DNA of 64,000 nucleotides from Nematopogon swammerdamellus (GCA_946902875.1 OX336337.1:2604001-2668000), one strand, 5' to 3'. Shown: positions 11,029 to 21,789, counted from the first letter of the stretch. Translations and numbers: made by a program. Notes: generated by a model not told the origin, from the letters alone.

Positions 11029-14000
11029 CTGTGGAACAGTGAGATTGAAATTGATATAATTAAATCAGAGGTCATGAGATATTCGCTTCAATTAGACCAC
11101 CCCCCGGTTAAAATTTTGATAGAAAAAAAAAATTCTAAAAAAAATAAACCAAACAAACAAATATCTCAGTTTTGAGCGAAAAGCCTAACTTGCAGAATGT
11201 CTTTAAAGCAAAACGTCTACAATCAATGTCTAAGTTCATTCTTTATGGATTTTCTCAATGGCCCATGGTACACTAAGTTAAACGAGAATGATGAATAAAG
11301 AAAGTGTGAATTGGACGTCACAGTCATGATAGTCTCAAGCGTTGACAGGAGTTTAACCGGGAGATCAATTTGAACCGAAGTTAGTAAAATGTGTCCTTTC
11401 AATTGTATTTATTAATCTATAGACGGAGAAACGAATTTTTGAAGGCGGCGGCGTTACGTAATGCGTCGATCTGAATTCGTTGTGAGAAGAAATTTTACAT
11501 GATGTCACGAAATAAATAAGAGGGATCATTTTTTTAAAACTTGCACTTACCTCAACCAAGTTAACATGATTGGTACTACCACAAGGCATGAGTTGAACAC
11601 TGAGTAGTTTGAACAAATTAATGATAGACGTATAAAGTTGAAAGCATTCGCTGGAGAAGGAACAGGTACGATGAAATGGATCTTAAATAAATATTACCGG
11701 TTAAAAGGCCTGTATCCCGTGAAATGTGCGAAGCTGTTGATGGACCACGTTGAGTGTAGACCGGCGAGGTAGTTCATTAGCCTCCAAGCGAGAGAACAGG
11801 TCCAGCTCTCGCCCCACATCATACTTATGCTTATCGGGATGACGTAACTGAAGATTAGAACCATCTTTCTCCAATGCCTGAATATGAGGACATTGTATAT
11901 TGTATATTGTTGTATATTGTTTTATATTGTTTATTAAGCATTCATTAGACAGCATGACTGTACTCGAATTTGTTACAATTTGTTCTATCCGATTCGATTA
12001 CACCCACGAAGAAGAACCGGTAAGAAAGGGTTTTTTTTTCATAGTCATTTTTACAATCATTTAGTGACTATCCACATAATAACACCGCCTACAGTCGATT
12101 GAAAATACAGCTTGAGAGCAAGATCAAAAACAGATTTTGGTTTTGTTTTTGAAGTTCTGACTGCAAGGACTTTATTAAGTGGATCAGGTGTAAAGAGCCT
12201 TTGACAAGACGAGTATTTACCAATTTCTGTAGAAAAATGTCGAATGAGTGTCAAAAATAATGAAAAGTTGAAACAGCTATGTCGATAATTAGTTAGTGTT
12301 TTCCGTCTAGTTCAGTGCAGCCAGCATTCCCAAAGGGAAGCACTGACATGGCACCAAAGTTTTATGGGCTGAAATCACGGATGTTGTAGATGATGTAGCC
12401 AACCGTGCCAGTTTAATTTAAAAGAATAATATCGTAAATATACATAAAATACAATACAATGCAAATATAGTATTACTTCCTGTGCCGTTCAATGTGGTAG
12501 CACTAAGCGGAACTAAGATTAAACATTGCATTTGGTACTAGTGAAAATAAAAAATTTCAACAGTAAGTATTGCTTGATTCTATGCTCCGAAAACGCTTTT
12601 ATTAAAAGCTTTCTAATAGAAGATGTGAAAAGAATAAACCTGTCGTAGAAGCTTGCAATGGAGTCGTTGGTGATGTCACTCATGTCCACCTGGTTCCCTC
12701 TCTCGATGACTGCCGGCAGCTTCTTCATGAGGTTCCAGCCGATGTGTGCAAAGAAGAAGCCCCGCTTGATGCTGTGAGGGTCGGCATCGGTGTCCACGTA
12801 CTTGTGGTGGATACGATGATCTCGAACCCAGGCGTATATTGTTTTCTGTCGTATGATCACGGGAATCATATTTTGTTATTTTCTATAGCTTCTATACTTT
12901 ATGCGGGTAGGTGAGTAGATTTCGCTCCCAAATGTGTGTTCTTGTTGATCAAATACTTTTTCGGCAGAACATTTCACGGTGGTTAGGGTAATATAATTCA
13001 AGTCACATCAGTAATACATATACAAATGATATTCTAACAAACATAATAACATTAAAACTATAAATTAAATTAATACTAAACTAAACTACTTATAAGAATA
13101 AACTGACTAATACAATATAAAAAAAATATATATAAATAAATATAAATCATATATAAAAATAAATTAATTGTGCATTAAACTTTTTTTTTCTTAATTTGGG
13201 CTTATTCCCTGTGATCTTAGAAATTATTAGGTATATTTATCAGATGGTAAATACAAATATTTTCAGAAATCCTTTTACATTTGGTTTCTTTTTTTTAGGT
13301 TTCCGTATCCTGTACGGAAGCCTATTACTAAGCCTCCCCCGCCGTCCAAATTAAGCGGGGCTCCCATACAACAAACGACCGATTAGTCACACTATTGAAT
13401 AATAGATAGCGCCACAGTCTTTTATATGTACATTGCATTGTTGAAAGACAAAAGATAGGCGGATAATAGCGGATAGATACGGAAACCTCCGTGCGCGAGT
13501 AAAACTCGCACTTAACAGATTTTTATTTATTTTGTAAGCACATAAATTCACGACACTAATGAAAAATGCCATACAAATATTGTATCGCTATCTAGGGGTT
13601 AAGGATGTTTGAAAAATGTTCAGACCTGTCCAGAGAGAGCGAAAGACAGCGCAAGGACAATGCGCATGGGCGCGGAGGCACTGAAGGCTCTGTGCGACCA
13701 GTAGCGGTGGGCTCCACCAGACACACCGAGGGAACTCAACATATAGAGCACGTAATCTGAAATAAAGCAAATTGAGTTTTACAACATAAATATTGATCCA
13801 TTAAACGTTAAAACGTGGCAATTGGCCTGGTTCACAAATTTAAAGTCGCTAAGAGAGAGGGAGAGGCCTATGTCCAGCAGTGGAGCGATACAGGCTGATG
13901 ATGATGATGATGATGAGAGCTATGGAAAAAGCTCGATATTTCTTTGTTCATTAAATGGTTACCAAACTTACTAAGTTAAAATACTTACTGAAAAGAACTG

Positions 14001-14175
14001 TCTGCCACTTGACCGGGAATCCGTACCTGACGAAGGCCCAAAATGCGATGACGTGTAGTAGCAACATACTGATGACGTTGGTCCACAATATCTGACTTTT
14101 TAATTCCATTTTGGACTCAATAACTGACAGCCATTGAGTCCCTTGAGACTTTAGATTTTTCGAAGTTTCGCCCAT
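10686..14175 (-). CDS. Acyl-CoA desaturase 1, five coding exons, 348 codons
   Basis: This is a membrane-bound, ER-resident fatty acyl-CoA desaturase that would introduce a double bond using O2 and electrons from cytochrome b5. Joining 14175-13989, 13756-13626, 12845-12640, 11877-11698 and 11028-10686 gives an unbroken frame. Every intron has GT-AG ends. Histidine boxes are HRYWSH (about residues 79-84), HRIHH (116-120) and HNYHH (255-259), with the extra NSFAH ligand motif near 222-226. DTDADPH and [10 protein letters not shown] are family hallmarks. Length is normal for the family (about 320-380). An acceptor just upstream of the ATG (14190) suggests a non-coding first exon. The box 1 tyrosine and [10 protein letters not shown] differ from the most common forms, so regiospecificity cannot be read. 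It is a paralogue of the gene at 30544-41091. A pheromone role is possible but not shown. Confidence 0.92.
11698..11877 (-). CDS. Desaturase 1 coding exon 4
   Basis: 180 bp, acceptor ttcag, donor GTAATA. It encodes HWRKMVLIFSYVIP through AGLHSTWSINSFAH to YRPFN and begins and ends inside Arg codons (phase 2). It is one codon longer than the matching exon of desaturase 2 (LIFSY versus LVSY). Confidence 0.92.
12276..12425 (+). mobile_element. SINE tail 1 fragment in desaturase 1 intron 3
   Basis: It contains gtgttttccgtctagttcag, gggaagcactgacatggcac and gatgtagccaaccgtgccag, followed by an A-rich end. The head and core are missing, so it is a 5'-truncated copy. It is antisense to the host gene. 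Confidence 0.65.
12640..12845 (-). CDS. Desaturase 1 coding exon 3
   Basis: 206 bp, acceptor catacgacag, donor GTTTAT. It encodes [20 protein letters not shown] through SFYDR, with the second histidine box. Counted by eye it differs from exon 3 of desaturase 2 at only about 8 of 206 bases. Confidence 0.93.
13296..13520 (-). repeat. Family A repeat, degenerate, desaturase 1 intron 2
   Basis: It has tttaggtttccgtatcctgt, cctattactaagcct and, at the other end, gtgcgcgagtaaaactcgca. The middle is shortened and diverged relative to the copy at 3001. Confidence 0.6.
13626..13756 (-). CDS. Desaturase 1 coding exon 2
   Basis: 131 bp, acceptor tatttcag, donor GTCTGA. It encodes YVLYMLSSLGVSGGAHRYWS H and on to ALSGQ, with the first histidine box. 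It ends in phase 0. It is about 82% identical to exon 2 of desaturase 2. Confidence 0.93.
13846..13918 (+). mobile_element. LINE 3' end with (GAT)n, desaturase 1 intron 1
   Basis: gagaggcctatgtccagcag tggagcgatacaggctgatg is followed by a GAT repeat. This matches the ORF2 C terminus (EAYVQQW region) and tail of the LINE type also seen at 40733 and 46700. Confidence 0.7.
13989..14175 (-). CDS. Desaturase 1 coding exon 1
   Basis: It starts with ATG at 14173-14175 (MGETSKNLKS). It contains IESKMELKSQILW, a membrane segment around TNVISMLLLHVIAFWAFV, and [12 protein letters not shown]. The donor is GTAAGT after one base of the Asn codon completed in exon 2. An acceptor (taattcag|g) lies 14 bases before the ATG. 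Confidence 0.9.
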
Positions 14176-14902
14176 TTTAGGAGCGATGCCTGAATTAAAT
14201 TTTAAATTGTACATTTAAAAAAAAAATTATTGAAAACGTGAAATAAAAAAAATGAAAAAAAAAAAAATTGTAAATCAAATTTGGCAAATCTTTGCTACTC
14301 CCCGCGATAGTATACAGTTTCTAATACTATCTAATACTAGTCATGTATGAAAACTATTTTTATAGTAAACTAATGTTTGCTCGCGGCTTCGCTGTAGTTT
14401 ATTTCAATTTCATGCACAATGTTTTTTCAGAAAAGCATGTAGGTAGTAAAATGTATGCGGTCTATTATTATGTTATTACATTCATTGATGACAACCAAAC
14501 CGACGACGGACGCGGTTATAATATTAAATTGTAAAGAAGAGTGGCCTTTTCAATTTATTTATGCCTTCTCTTCAATAGTCGTTCTTAAGTTATTACAGCA
14601 AAGGAAATTAGCGTATGCGAGTGAACGTAGTCATCAAATTAACTTTTAACCTTCTTTTATTTAAAATAAAATAACACTACTGCATAAAATCATATCTCTG
14701 ATTATAGTTACTTACTGTATATCAATACTAATAATAAATCTGTAAGGGATAGCCATCGAGTAAGTTACTTTGTTTTATAAGATACTGCGTTTATAGACTC
14801 TATGTCTGATACTGAATTGCCGATTTTTAGAAATATTTTCCGAATTCAATTTTTTTTGTTTTTTTTTTGTTTTGTTTTTTCAGTGTGGCGGCGCGCGCGG
14901 AG

Positions 14903-14921
14903 GGGGGGGGGGGGGGGGGGA
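14903..14921 (+). repeat. Poly(G) run
   Basis: About 19 consecutive G follow gcggcgcgcgcgga and a poly(T)-rich stretch. It may form a G-quadruplex. Assembly length here is unreliable. Confidence 0.8.
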
Positions 14922-15427
14922 GTTGTGCATTTTGTATTTTGAATGCTTCTGGCCAAACTAGACAAAATATCGTAAATTTGGAACTGCTGGACCGTTTGTA
15001 AGGTAATAGAGGAGAGTGAATAGAGGGGAATAAATTATATTTTATTTGATTTGATTTGAATGAAACTTAGTACAAACACATTTTACTTTACTATACTACT
15101 ATTAGGTAGATATACTATACGTCTATCCCCCATTCAGGGGAGTCTTTTCCATAAGGACACATGGGGCATGAGCCCAGGCCCCAAAGTGCCGAAGTCGTTG
15201 TTTACATTGAAAAAGAGGAGAGGAGCTCAATTTTTTGCGTATTTTACTAAGTGTTTCCGATACAATTTCAATAGTTTAATGTGCTGGAGATTCCCTTGAT
15301 GTTTCAAACTTCAATAAATTCGTTTTGTTTGCTTGGTTATTTTTCATAAATTATTAAATTAAGTACACTCTGATGTTTTCACTTACTTTTTTTTTACTTT
15401 CTAAAAGGGCCCCTTCATGGAATTTGT

Positions 15428-17120
15428 CTCTCAGCTCAGTGTTGCGGTCGGGCGATCTTAAGCAACCCTGGGCGCAGTCAGTACTTGGATGGGTGACCGC
15501 TAGACCGTTGGAGGCTGACCTTGGTTTGGATTCCACGTTGAACTGTAGGTCCCTCCCCTTCTTACCTTACTAGGTGGTAATGAAAATGAAATTAAATGTA
15601 TTTATTTATCTCGTCCGATAAAAACACACACAATAGATACAATAAAAACACAGAGAGACAAAACAAATTGGACCTGACAAAGCCTTTGCTCCTCACCACC
15701 GAGTCAGGGAGCCAGTGAGAGGGATGATGATTTTAAGTGAGGCACACACACAACTAATATTTTAAGCATAAACCCTAAAATAAACTTAGACAACAACCAG
15801 AGAAAAAGGAGAAGAAGAAGTTTAACAGTTACAACCACACAAACACAACAACACACACAAAACAACAAAACAAACCGTCCGTCCGTCTGTCCGCACGTCA
15901 TAATAATCCATTTTGGGGGCATAAGGCCTTAATTTAATAGAAATTACATTTTTAACTGTTGGTCAAATATACATTTCCTTAATGTACATTTAAATGTCCT
16001 ACAGTTAGTAATCTCTCTGAGAGGAGGCAGGAGGTCGTTCCAACACCGAGATGCCGCATATTTGAAGGAACCTTCAAATGCGGCACCTCTGTGCCTAGGA
16101 GCTGCCAGCAGTTTACCCACAGATCTCGTGCCGTAGCAGTGAGAATCTCCCAACCAGGTGAGTTTTTCGTACAGAGTTTTGGGTTGTTTTTTTTTTTTTA
16201 CTACTGCGTGAATTAGGCACGAGAAGTGCAGGCGCCGGCGGTTTCGCATATTCAGCGTCCCCAGTTTGTTTAAATGGTTGTGATGCGAGGACGTCTCTTA
16301 GGCCGCTCGCAATACATCACATATGAGTTGCTCACGCTGAACATGTTTGGCCGTCCTCTCGAGGATGTAAGGACCGAAAACCACGTCACAATAATTAAAA
16401 TTTGACAGAACGAGTGATTCAGCCAACTGTCGCCGAACTTGCACACTGACACAGTTTCGAAATTTATACAATATTTTTAGCTTACCATATGACCTACGAA
16501 TTAGTTGCTCCACGTGGGCATAAAATTTCAGCCCACTGTCAATCAACACGCCGGGATCCCTGGCCGATGCAGCGATGGGTATTGGAACGTTGTTTAATTT
16601 GAAACATGGTCTGAATTGCATCATTTTACTGATCGCGTGCTTGTTCCCCAGAACAACTATTACGGTTTTAATCGGGTTGAGGCCCAAGCCGCACTGCCCT
16701 GTCCAGCTCCAGGATGTTTCAGGGTCTTCGTTGATCTTTACGACGGCTTCGGGAGTCTCGGATGGGAGGAAGGGCAGCGTGAGATGAGAGTCATCAGCGA
16801 ATAGTTCACATTTCATATGTTTAAGACAATTAGGACAGTCAGCAGTGAAGGTGGTGTAAATTATGGGCGAGAGCCAGGAGCCTCTCGCCCATACTTGGTA
16901 GGGTTTATCCCGGCCGGGTTGGTACCACCGCACTGAGCGAAACGTCGGTCGAAACGACTATGTAAATAGCTCGTGTTTTCCGTCCAGTTCATTGTAGCCG
17001 ATATGAAATGAATGGAATCACTTACATGGCACCTAGTTCACCGGGTGTTATGGGCTGCCATCACGGATGTTGCAGGTGATGTACTTAGGTAACCAACCGT
17101 GTCAGTTTCCATAAAAAAAA
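15428..17120 (+). mobile_element. 5S-derived SINE split by a LINE insertion
   Basis: The 5' half (15428-15583) has agctcagtgttgcggtcggg, ttaagcaaccctgggcgcag, cagtacttggatgggtgacc and the core up to ttactaggtggta. The 3' half resumes at 16893 (ttggtagggtttatcccggc, ttggtaccaccgcactgagc) and runs to cgtgtcagtttcc plus poly(A) at about 17120. The two halves join exactly once the LINE (15584-16892) is removed, with ggta repeated at the junctions. The LINE is therefore younger than this SINE. Confidence 0.85.
15584..16892 (-). mobile_element. 5'-truncated LINE, reverse transcriptase (Jockey/CR1-like)
   Basis: On the minus strand the element starts inside the reverse transcriptase at RGSWLSPIIYTTFTADCP (compare the usual GVPQGS...L.P). 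It contains the catalytic CELFADDSHLT (FADD at about 16790-16801), then NPIKTVIVVLG, DPGVLIDSGL and SNFNYCDVVF. A frameshift near 16300 leads to a second frame (to about 15944) with TWLGDSHCYGTRS and SRCWNDLLPPLR, typical of the C terminus in this LINE group. The 3' UTR runs to an A/T-rich end at 15584. Both the 5' truncation and the frameshift make it inactive. It sits inside a SINE core. Confidence 0.85.
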
Positions 17121-17329
17121 TATATGGTCTAAGACGGCCCTGCCCGCATTTTAGCCTAAAGAGAATAAATTATCTATCACTGAAAATACTACTCAAGGTA
17201 AGTTAGACTAAAGGCTAAAAACTACTGCAAAATATAGAACAATAATTCTTTGTCTATCGATCACAAGTTTTTTATTGTGAAATTGCATACGGGAAATCAA
17301 TGACGTATCATGTATTCTACTAGACCTCT

Positions 17330-17572
17330 TACCCGGGCAACAGCCTTCGCTCCACCGCGGTGGAGTAACCATTACGCGGAGGGACCCTCTTGAGACTAGT
17401 AGCTCGCGAGCGACCGAACGCGGCGGACGCGCCGTCCGCGCGCTCGCTGCCGTCCGTCTGCGGCTCGCATCGCGCCAGTCATTATGCCCGGTTGTCTGTT
17501 GCGAATTGCGATATTGCAAAAATCATACCAAAAATATTGGGAAAACTGATGGCATCGCATTTAATAGGTAAG
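17330..17572 (+). promoter_or_regulatory. GC-rich island with possible untranslated exon
   Basis: A CpG-rich block (accgaacgcggcggacgcgc, cgcgcgctcgctgccgtccg) is followed by non-repetitive sequence and a good splice donor (aatag|gtaagtatc) near 17570. This resembles a plus-strand promoter and 5' UTR exon. The short ATG frame inside (from about 17484) is not recognisable. No downstream exon could be tied to it. Confidence 0.3.
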
Positions 17573-17602
17573 TATCACTTCATTGTGATCTTAATATATA
17601 AG

Positions 17603-18108
17603 GTCTTTCAAAATTAGTTAATAGTACGCTAAGGGGGGGTTCTGCATCATATAGGGAGTAAAACCTATATAAAATTTTTTGGACCTTGGGCTTTTTTTAT
17701 GTAAAATGTTTTGTATGTATTTAAATAAAAAAATATGTGGTTGATTTTTATAGCCTAATCGATTCATTTTCATAACAGTAACAAAAAAGTCTTCATTACC
17801 ATTTTGATGTAACACGTGTAAGTTGGTAAAAAAAATCAAATTCTTTCTATTCCATACTAATAAAACTTAAATTGTGGTTTTCACAATTTCTGAAAGAAAG
17901 AGATCTATGTGTTGGAAGACTTTTTTGTTCCTGGCATGAAACTGAAACGATTAAGAAAAGATTTTTTTTTTACATTTTACATTATTATAATTTATTTTTT
18001 TTTGGAAAAAAAAATCTTTGTTCCTCAAAAGTGATTTATTTACGATACAGAACCCCCCCTTAGCGTACTATTAACTAATTTTGAAAGACCTTATATATAA
18101 TATCTTGT
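17603..18108. mobile_element. MITE with ~45-bp terminal inverted repeats
   Basis: The left end aaggtctttcaaaattagtt (continuing aatagtacgctaagggg) is the exact inverse of the right end ...ccccttagcgtactattaac taattttgaaagacctt. TATA-rich sequence flanks both sides, so the target duplication is ambiguous (TA or longer). There is no transposase. The element at 54711-55072 shares the terminal aaggtctttca. Confidence 0.85.
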
Positions 18109-18825
18109 TTTCCATGTGCTTAGAAATATTTGGTTCAACTGGCCAATTAGGGCTGTCACAACGCTACTTCAATTTGAAAATTTTGTACATTTTATGTATT
18201 GACCTCGCATTGCAATAACATAAGCATTATTTAATTAAACAAATAAATTGAACGCGCTCATTAGGGCTGCCACATATGAATGATTAGAAAAAGAGTTCTG
18301 GGATATCATGTATGAAAGTAAATAAATATGTATTAAACCACGTTAAAATATGAGAGTGAATTGACCGCTAATTAGGGTTGTCGCTATTCTTTTATTTTTT
18401 TTTAATTAGTAAGTAATTGAGAAATTTTCAAGAAAAAAAATTTTTTACAAGGTTTCCACATCCTTCTAAGGGATCAATACGAGAAAGATGGATAAAAATA
18501 GTCCAAGATGATACATTGTTTAAGGGAAAGTGAAAATTTAAATTTGTGTAAAGTGAAATTTAAATTATTTTGTTTAAGTACGGAGGAAGAGTTATTTTAG
18601 TTGTGTTTGTGTGTGTAGTCCAAAGTATACCTAATGGTTTTTTTAGTTATATTTATATATATATTTTTATAAATTCTTCACTCTTTATTTTATGTATGTT
18701 TGGTTTGGAGATTTTAAGTTTACTCCAAGGCCAAGACCGCAGTTATGAATTCTTTATTATTAAGTTTAGTTTTTTAGATATTATTCTAGTTATTAAGTGT
18801 AGGTATTATAAGAATACAAAACGGC

Positions 18826-18956
18826 TTTACTCGCGGTCGAAATATGAGCTGTGTGGCTCGACGTTTCGGGCCAAACGTATGGCCCATCATCATGAGCACT
18901 CTGGCCGAAATGTCGAGGCACACAGCTCGTATTTCGATAGTGAGTAAAGCCGTTGT
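18826..18956. repeat. Palindromic foldback element
   Basis: cggctttactc, ggtcgaaatatgagctgtgt and cgacgtttcgggcc are mirrored by ggccgaaatgtcgag, cacacagctcgtatttcg and gagtaaagccg around a ~30-bp centre. The arms are about 45-50 bp with few mismatches. It is probably a very small MITE. Confidence 0.75.
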
Positions 18957-19179
18957 TACTTCTTAAAATGTCAAATAACCACGGTAATTTAAAAACCCAT
19001 ATAAGTTTAGGTATGTGTTTCAAGTTATTATAGTTCTGTATTTTAAGTTAAAATACATAAAAACGTTTTTTTTCGATGAAATTCACTATCTGTTTTCTTC
19101 TATAATCCTTTAAAACGTCCCACTGCTAGGCACGGACTCTGCTCACTGACATAGGAGGTATTGTTTTTATTGTTGTTGT

Positions 19180-19265
19180 TTTATTGTTTATTGAGTATTC
19201 TTATGGCAGTCATATTGCACTCGAACTTGTCACAATTTGTTATATCCGGTTCGATTACTCGTACT
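19180..19265 (+). repeat. Dispersed segment shared with desaturase 1 intron 3
   Basis: tgttttattgtttattgagt ...cagtcatattgcactcgaact tgtcacaatttgttatatcc matches 11915-12000 (actcgaatttgttacaattt gttctatccg) within desaturase 1 intron 3. The repeat family is unknown. Confidence 0.5.
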
Positions 19266-19329
19266 AGGTGACCAGTGGAAATCAGAAGCAGTTTACACAA
19301 AAATACCTTTCATAGACCAGTGTGCACTA

Positions 19330-19496
19330 GTTACCTAACTTTATTTTTCTTCACCGGAGCGATCGTACCTATTCGTTATGAAATGCACGTATATCAATCC
19401 TTATCAAGGAAATAAATAAGTACATTAGTTAGTGCCCGGGATTTGAACCCGCAACTTCTGCATTGAGAAGCGTTACCACTAGACTACGGGCACAAT
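19330..19496 (-). mobile_element. tRNA-derived SINE, second type
   Basis: On the minus strand it reads tgcccgtagtctagtggtaa cgcttctcaatgcagaag and gcgggttcaaatcccgggca, giving an A box, a B box and an acceptor-like closure. The anticodon loop would be only 6 nt and the T stem has a mismatch, so it is not a functional tRNA. A body (ccttgataaggattgatata, ctccggtgaagaaaaata) follows as expected for a SINE. Confidence 0.6.
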
Positions 19497-19564
19497 TAAC
19501 CATAATACCTACTCGTAAAATAATAAATCGAAAAATATATTTTTGGTAGACTAAGTGACAACCC

Positions 19565-19740
19565 TACGTATTCCAATGCACGTGTGACTGACCGGCCGGG
19601 CCGGCCGGGCCGCTAGCCGCTAGTCGCTCGCTAGCTAGCCCCTCTCCCGCTCGCTTCCCGCCCCGCGCGGCTCAGCGTTCCGCCACCCCGCTACCTTACC
19701 TCATACCTCAGTTATTGGCCGTCATTTCTCTGTATTCTTT
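19565..19740. other. GC-rich block of unknown role
   Basis: ggccgggccggccgggccgc and tagccgctagtcgctcgcta are locally repetitive and GC-rich, followed by gcctcatacctcagttattg-like sequence. It could be a promoter or simple sequence. No exon is linked to it. Confidence 0.25.
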
Positions 19741-19860
19741 CTTCGTAGTGCTCACTCTATACATAAAATCTCTTTGCGGGAAATAGCAAAATATTAATCA
19801 ATTGAATTTGGTTTGTCCCCGTCCCTTATATTATTGTCAAGATTTTTGTACCGTGTGGAG

Positions 19861-20172
19861 CCGGTACTTTAAAAGAATAGCCCCACTGCATCTCCTCCCG
19901 TGTATGTCGTAAAAGGCGACTAAGGGATATGACTCCCTTCTTATATTACTAGGTGGTAGGGTTTAACCCGCCCGGGTTGGTACCACCGCACTGAATGAAA
20001 TGTCGGTCGAAACGGCTATGTATATAGTTTGTGTTTTCCGTCCAGTTCAGTGTAGCCGGCACGACCGAAGGGAAGCGCTGACGTGGCACCAAGTTCCCCG
20101 GTGTTATGGGCTGACATCACTGATGTTGTAGGTGATGTAGCCAAACGTGTCAGTTTTAATAAAAAAAATAAA
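19861..20172 (+). mobile_element. SINE, head X plus core plus tail 1, full
   Basis: ccggtactttaaaagaatag, ccccactgcatctcctcccg and gtcgtaaaaggcgactaagg form head X. They are followed by gactcccttcttatattact, aggtggtagggtttaaccc, the tail 1 sequence and poly(A). The core and tail match the 5S-headed SINEs; only the head differs. Confidence 0.8.
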
Positions 20173-20375
20173 AAAAAAGATATTTTAATATGCTCTCATT
20201 TAAGTCTTATGTTCCCATCCCAAGCCATATAAATTAAGTAACATAAGTATAAAATTAATTAGATAATGTGTAGTGTGCGTATGTAAGTATGAACTTTAAA
20301 TGTAATGTTGGTATAATAATCACCGTATTCTGTTTGAGAGCCAAATAAGATAATATTACCTTATAAAATACTTAC

Positions 20376-20577
20376 TGAAAAAAACTGTCTGCCACTTGAC
20401 CGGGAATCCGTACGTGAAGAAAGCCCATAATGTTATGACGTGTAGGAGCACCATACTGACGACATTGGTCCACAATATCTTACTCTTAAATTTCATTTTG
20501 GATTCAATAGCCGACAGCCATGTTCGTGGATTTTCTTTAACTTTGTTCGGTTTATGCGATAAGTCAGTGTTTTTCAT
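20376..20577 (-). CDS. Orphan desaturase first coding exon (third copy)
   Basis: From ATG at 20575-20577 it encodes MKNTDLSHKPNKVKENPRTW, then [15 protein letters not shown], a membrane segment and [12 protein letters not shown]. It ends with a good GTAAGT donor in the same phase (one base of the next codon) as exon 1 of both desaturases. The frame is intact (67 codons plus one base). No matching exons 2-5 lie between it and desaturase 1. It is 6.4 kb upstream of desaturase 1 exon 1 on the same strand, so it could splice to that gene's exon 2 as an alternative first exon, or be what remains of a deleted third gene. Its flanking intron shares attctgtttgagagccaaat with gene 2 and not with gene 1. 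No clear acceptor precedes the ATG. Confidence 0.8.
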
Positions 20578-21039
20578 TTTGTCATAAAATAAATTAATTA
20601 CATGAAATTATCATAATCTTATTAAAATAAAAAGCTAATTATCCTATTGCTGTTCACTGCTGGGATTCGCAGTTTATAGTACTGACCTTATCCAAACTAG
20701 AAACCCTTTTATAGGTAACCATGTAAGTTAAGTTCAATTACGGCTTCGCTCGCGTGTGTTTTTTTTTTTGTTTAACGAAAAACACTATCTTGGAGATGCA
20801 AGGAAGATATTTTTCTATAAATAATATTGTATGTATGTAATATCAATACTTTACTGCTTTGATAATAGGGAAAGTCACTTTTCTCTGTACTAAATGTTCC
20901 GGTCGTATGCGGCCTATCCAAGTCCAAATTCAAAATCATTCATTGTGAACAATGTTAGTAATAATTTCGTTTTCTTTAGTCTAACTTAGTATCAAAATAC
21001 AATAAATAAACATACAAGTAAAATGAAATAGTCGTCCAA

Positions 21040-21680
21040 CATTTTGATTACATACTTTAACATTAATTCAGGTTCGATATTTACTTAAATGCATATTGTT
21101 TGGCCCCTATAGAGGAAATCTTTTATTTTATAAGTTGTGTTTATTGTTCTGTTATTCAATTAATGTCAAAAAATTGCATCTTGACTTAATGTATAAAGCG
21201 GCCGATATCGGCCGCTCCGTAGGAGATGGGTGTGAAATCAAGTGTGTGAATAAATGCATATAATAAATAATATTTCAATGCATATTCAGTTTGCTTCATC
21301 ATTATTTTTATTTTGTCTTGTCACTTTCAGCAATGCAATCTATAAAGGAGAACCGGGCAAGAAACCTTATCGTTTACCATATTTTTAGTTTTAGAATATA
21401 ACTTACATAATAAACTCAAAAAATAATAAATAATATAAAATAGGTAATTAAACAACGTGGCATATTATCAGCCGGTGACCAACAAACCGACAGAAACCGT
21501 TTTAATGTTTACTGGTAAAAGCGGCCCTTCAAATCTATCGGCGAGTGTGATGTCTTTGCAAGGTATTTCTTTACTTAATCAATTAGATGAAATTATCGCG
21601 TTTGATGTTAGGGACATATTAGCCCTTGATCTTGGAACCATCGTCTACGCCTTCGCTTCATAATTAGAAAAAAACACATA
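21040..21680 (+). repeat. Dispersed segment with 68-codon open frame
   Basis: This block matches 43120-43640, and its left part also matches 50125-50490 in inverse. Shared landmarks are ttcagcaatgcaatctataa, cttacataataaact-like sequence and gcggcccttcaaatctatcg gcgagtgtgatgtctttgc. Here an open frame (21457-21663) reads MFTGKSGPSNLSASVMSLQG and on to LDLGTIVYAFAS. In the other copy the frame is broken by a deletion. The protein is not recognised. Confidence 0.6.
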
Positions 21681-21789
21681 CATTCGGTTAGGCATGAGAA
21701 TTTAGCAATAACAATGGTTTTTAGTAACCTATAAATAGAAAATCTTTATTTCAACTTAGCGAATTTACACGAAAAAAAAAACTACTTAT

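Noticed and set aside
15437..15520. 5S rRNA gene
   Set aside because: Only the internal box region is 5S-like; it is embedded in a SINE with core, tail and poly(A).
17484..17551. Short frame starting MPGC that resembles a THAP start
   Set aside because: It lacks the second Cys and the FH motif and stops after about 22 codons.
19434..19496. tRNA gene on the minus strand
   Set aside because: A and B boxes are present but the anticodon loop is 6 nt, the T stem has a mismatch and a SINE body follows.
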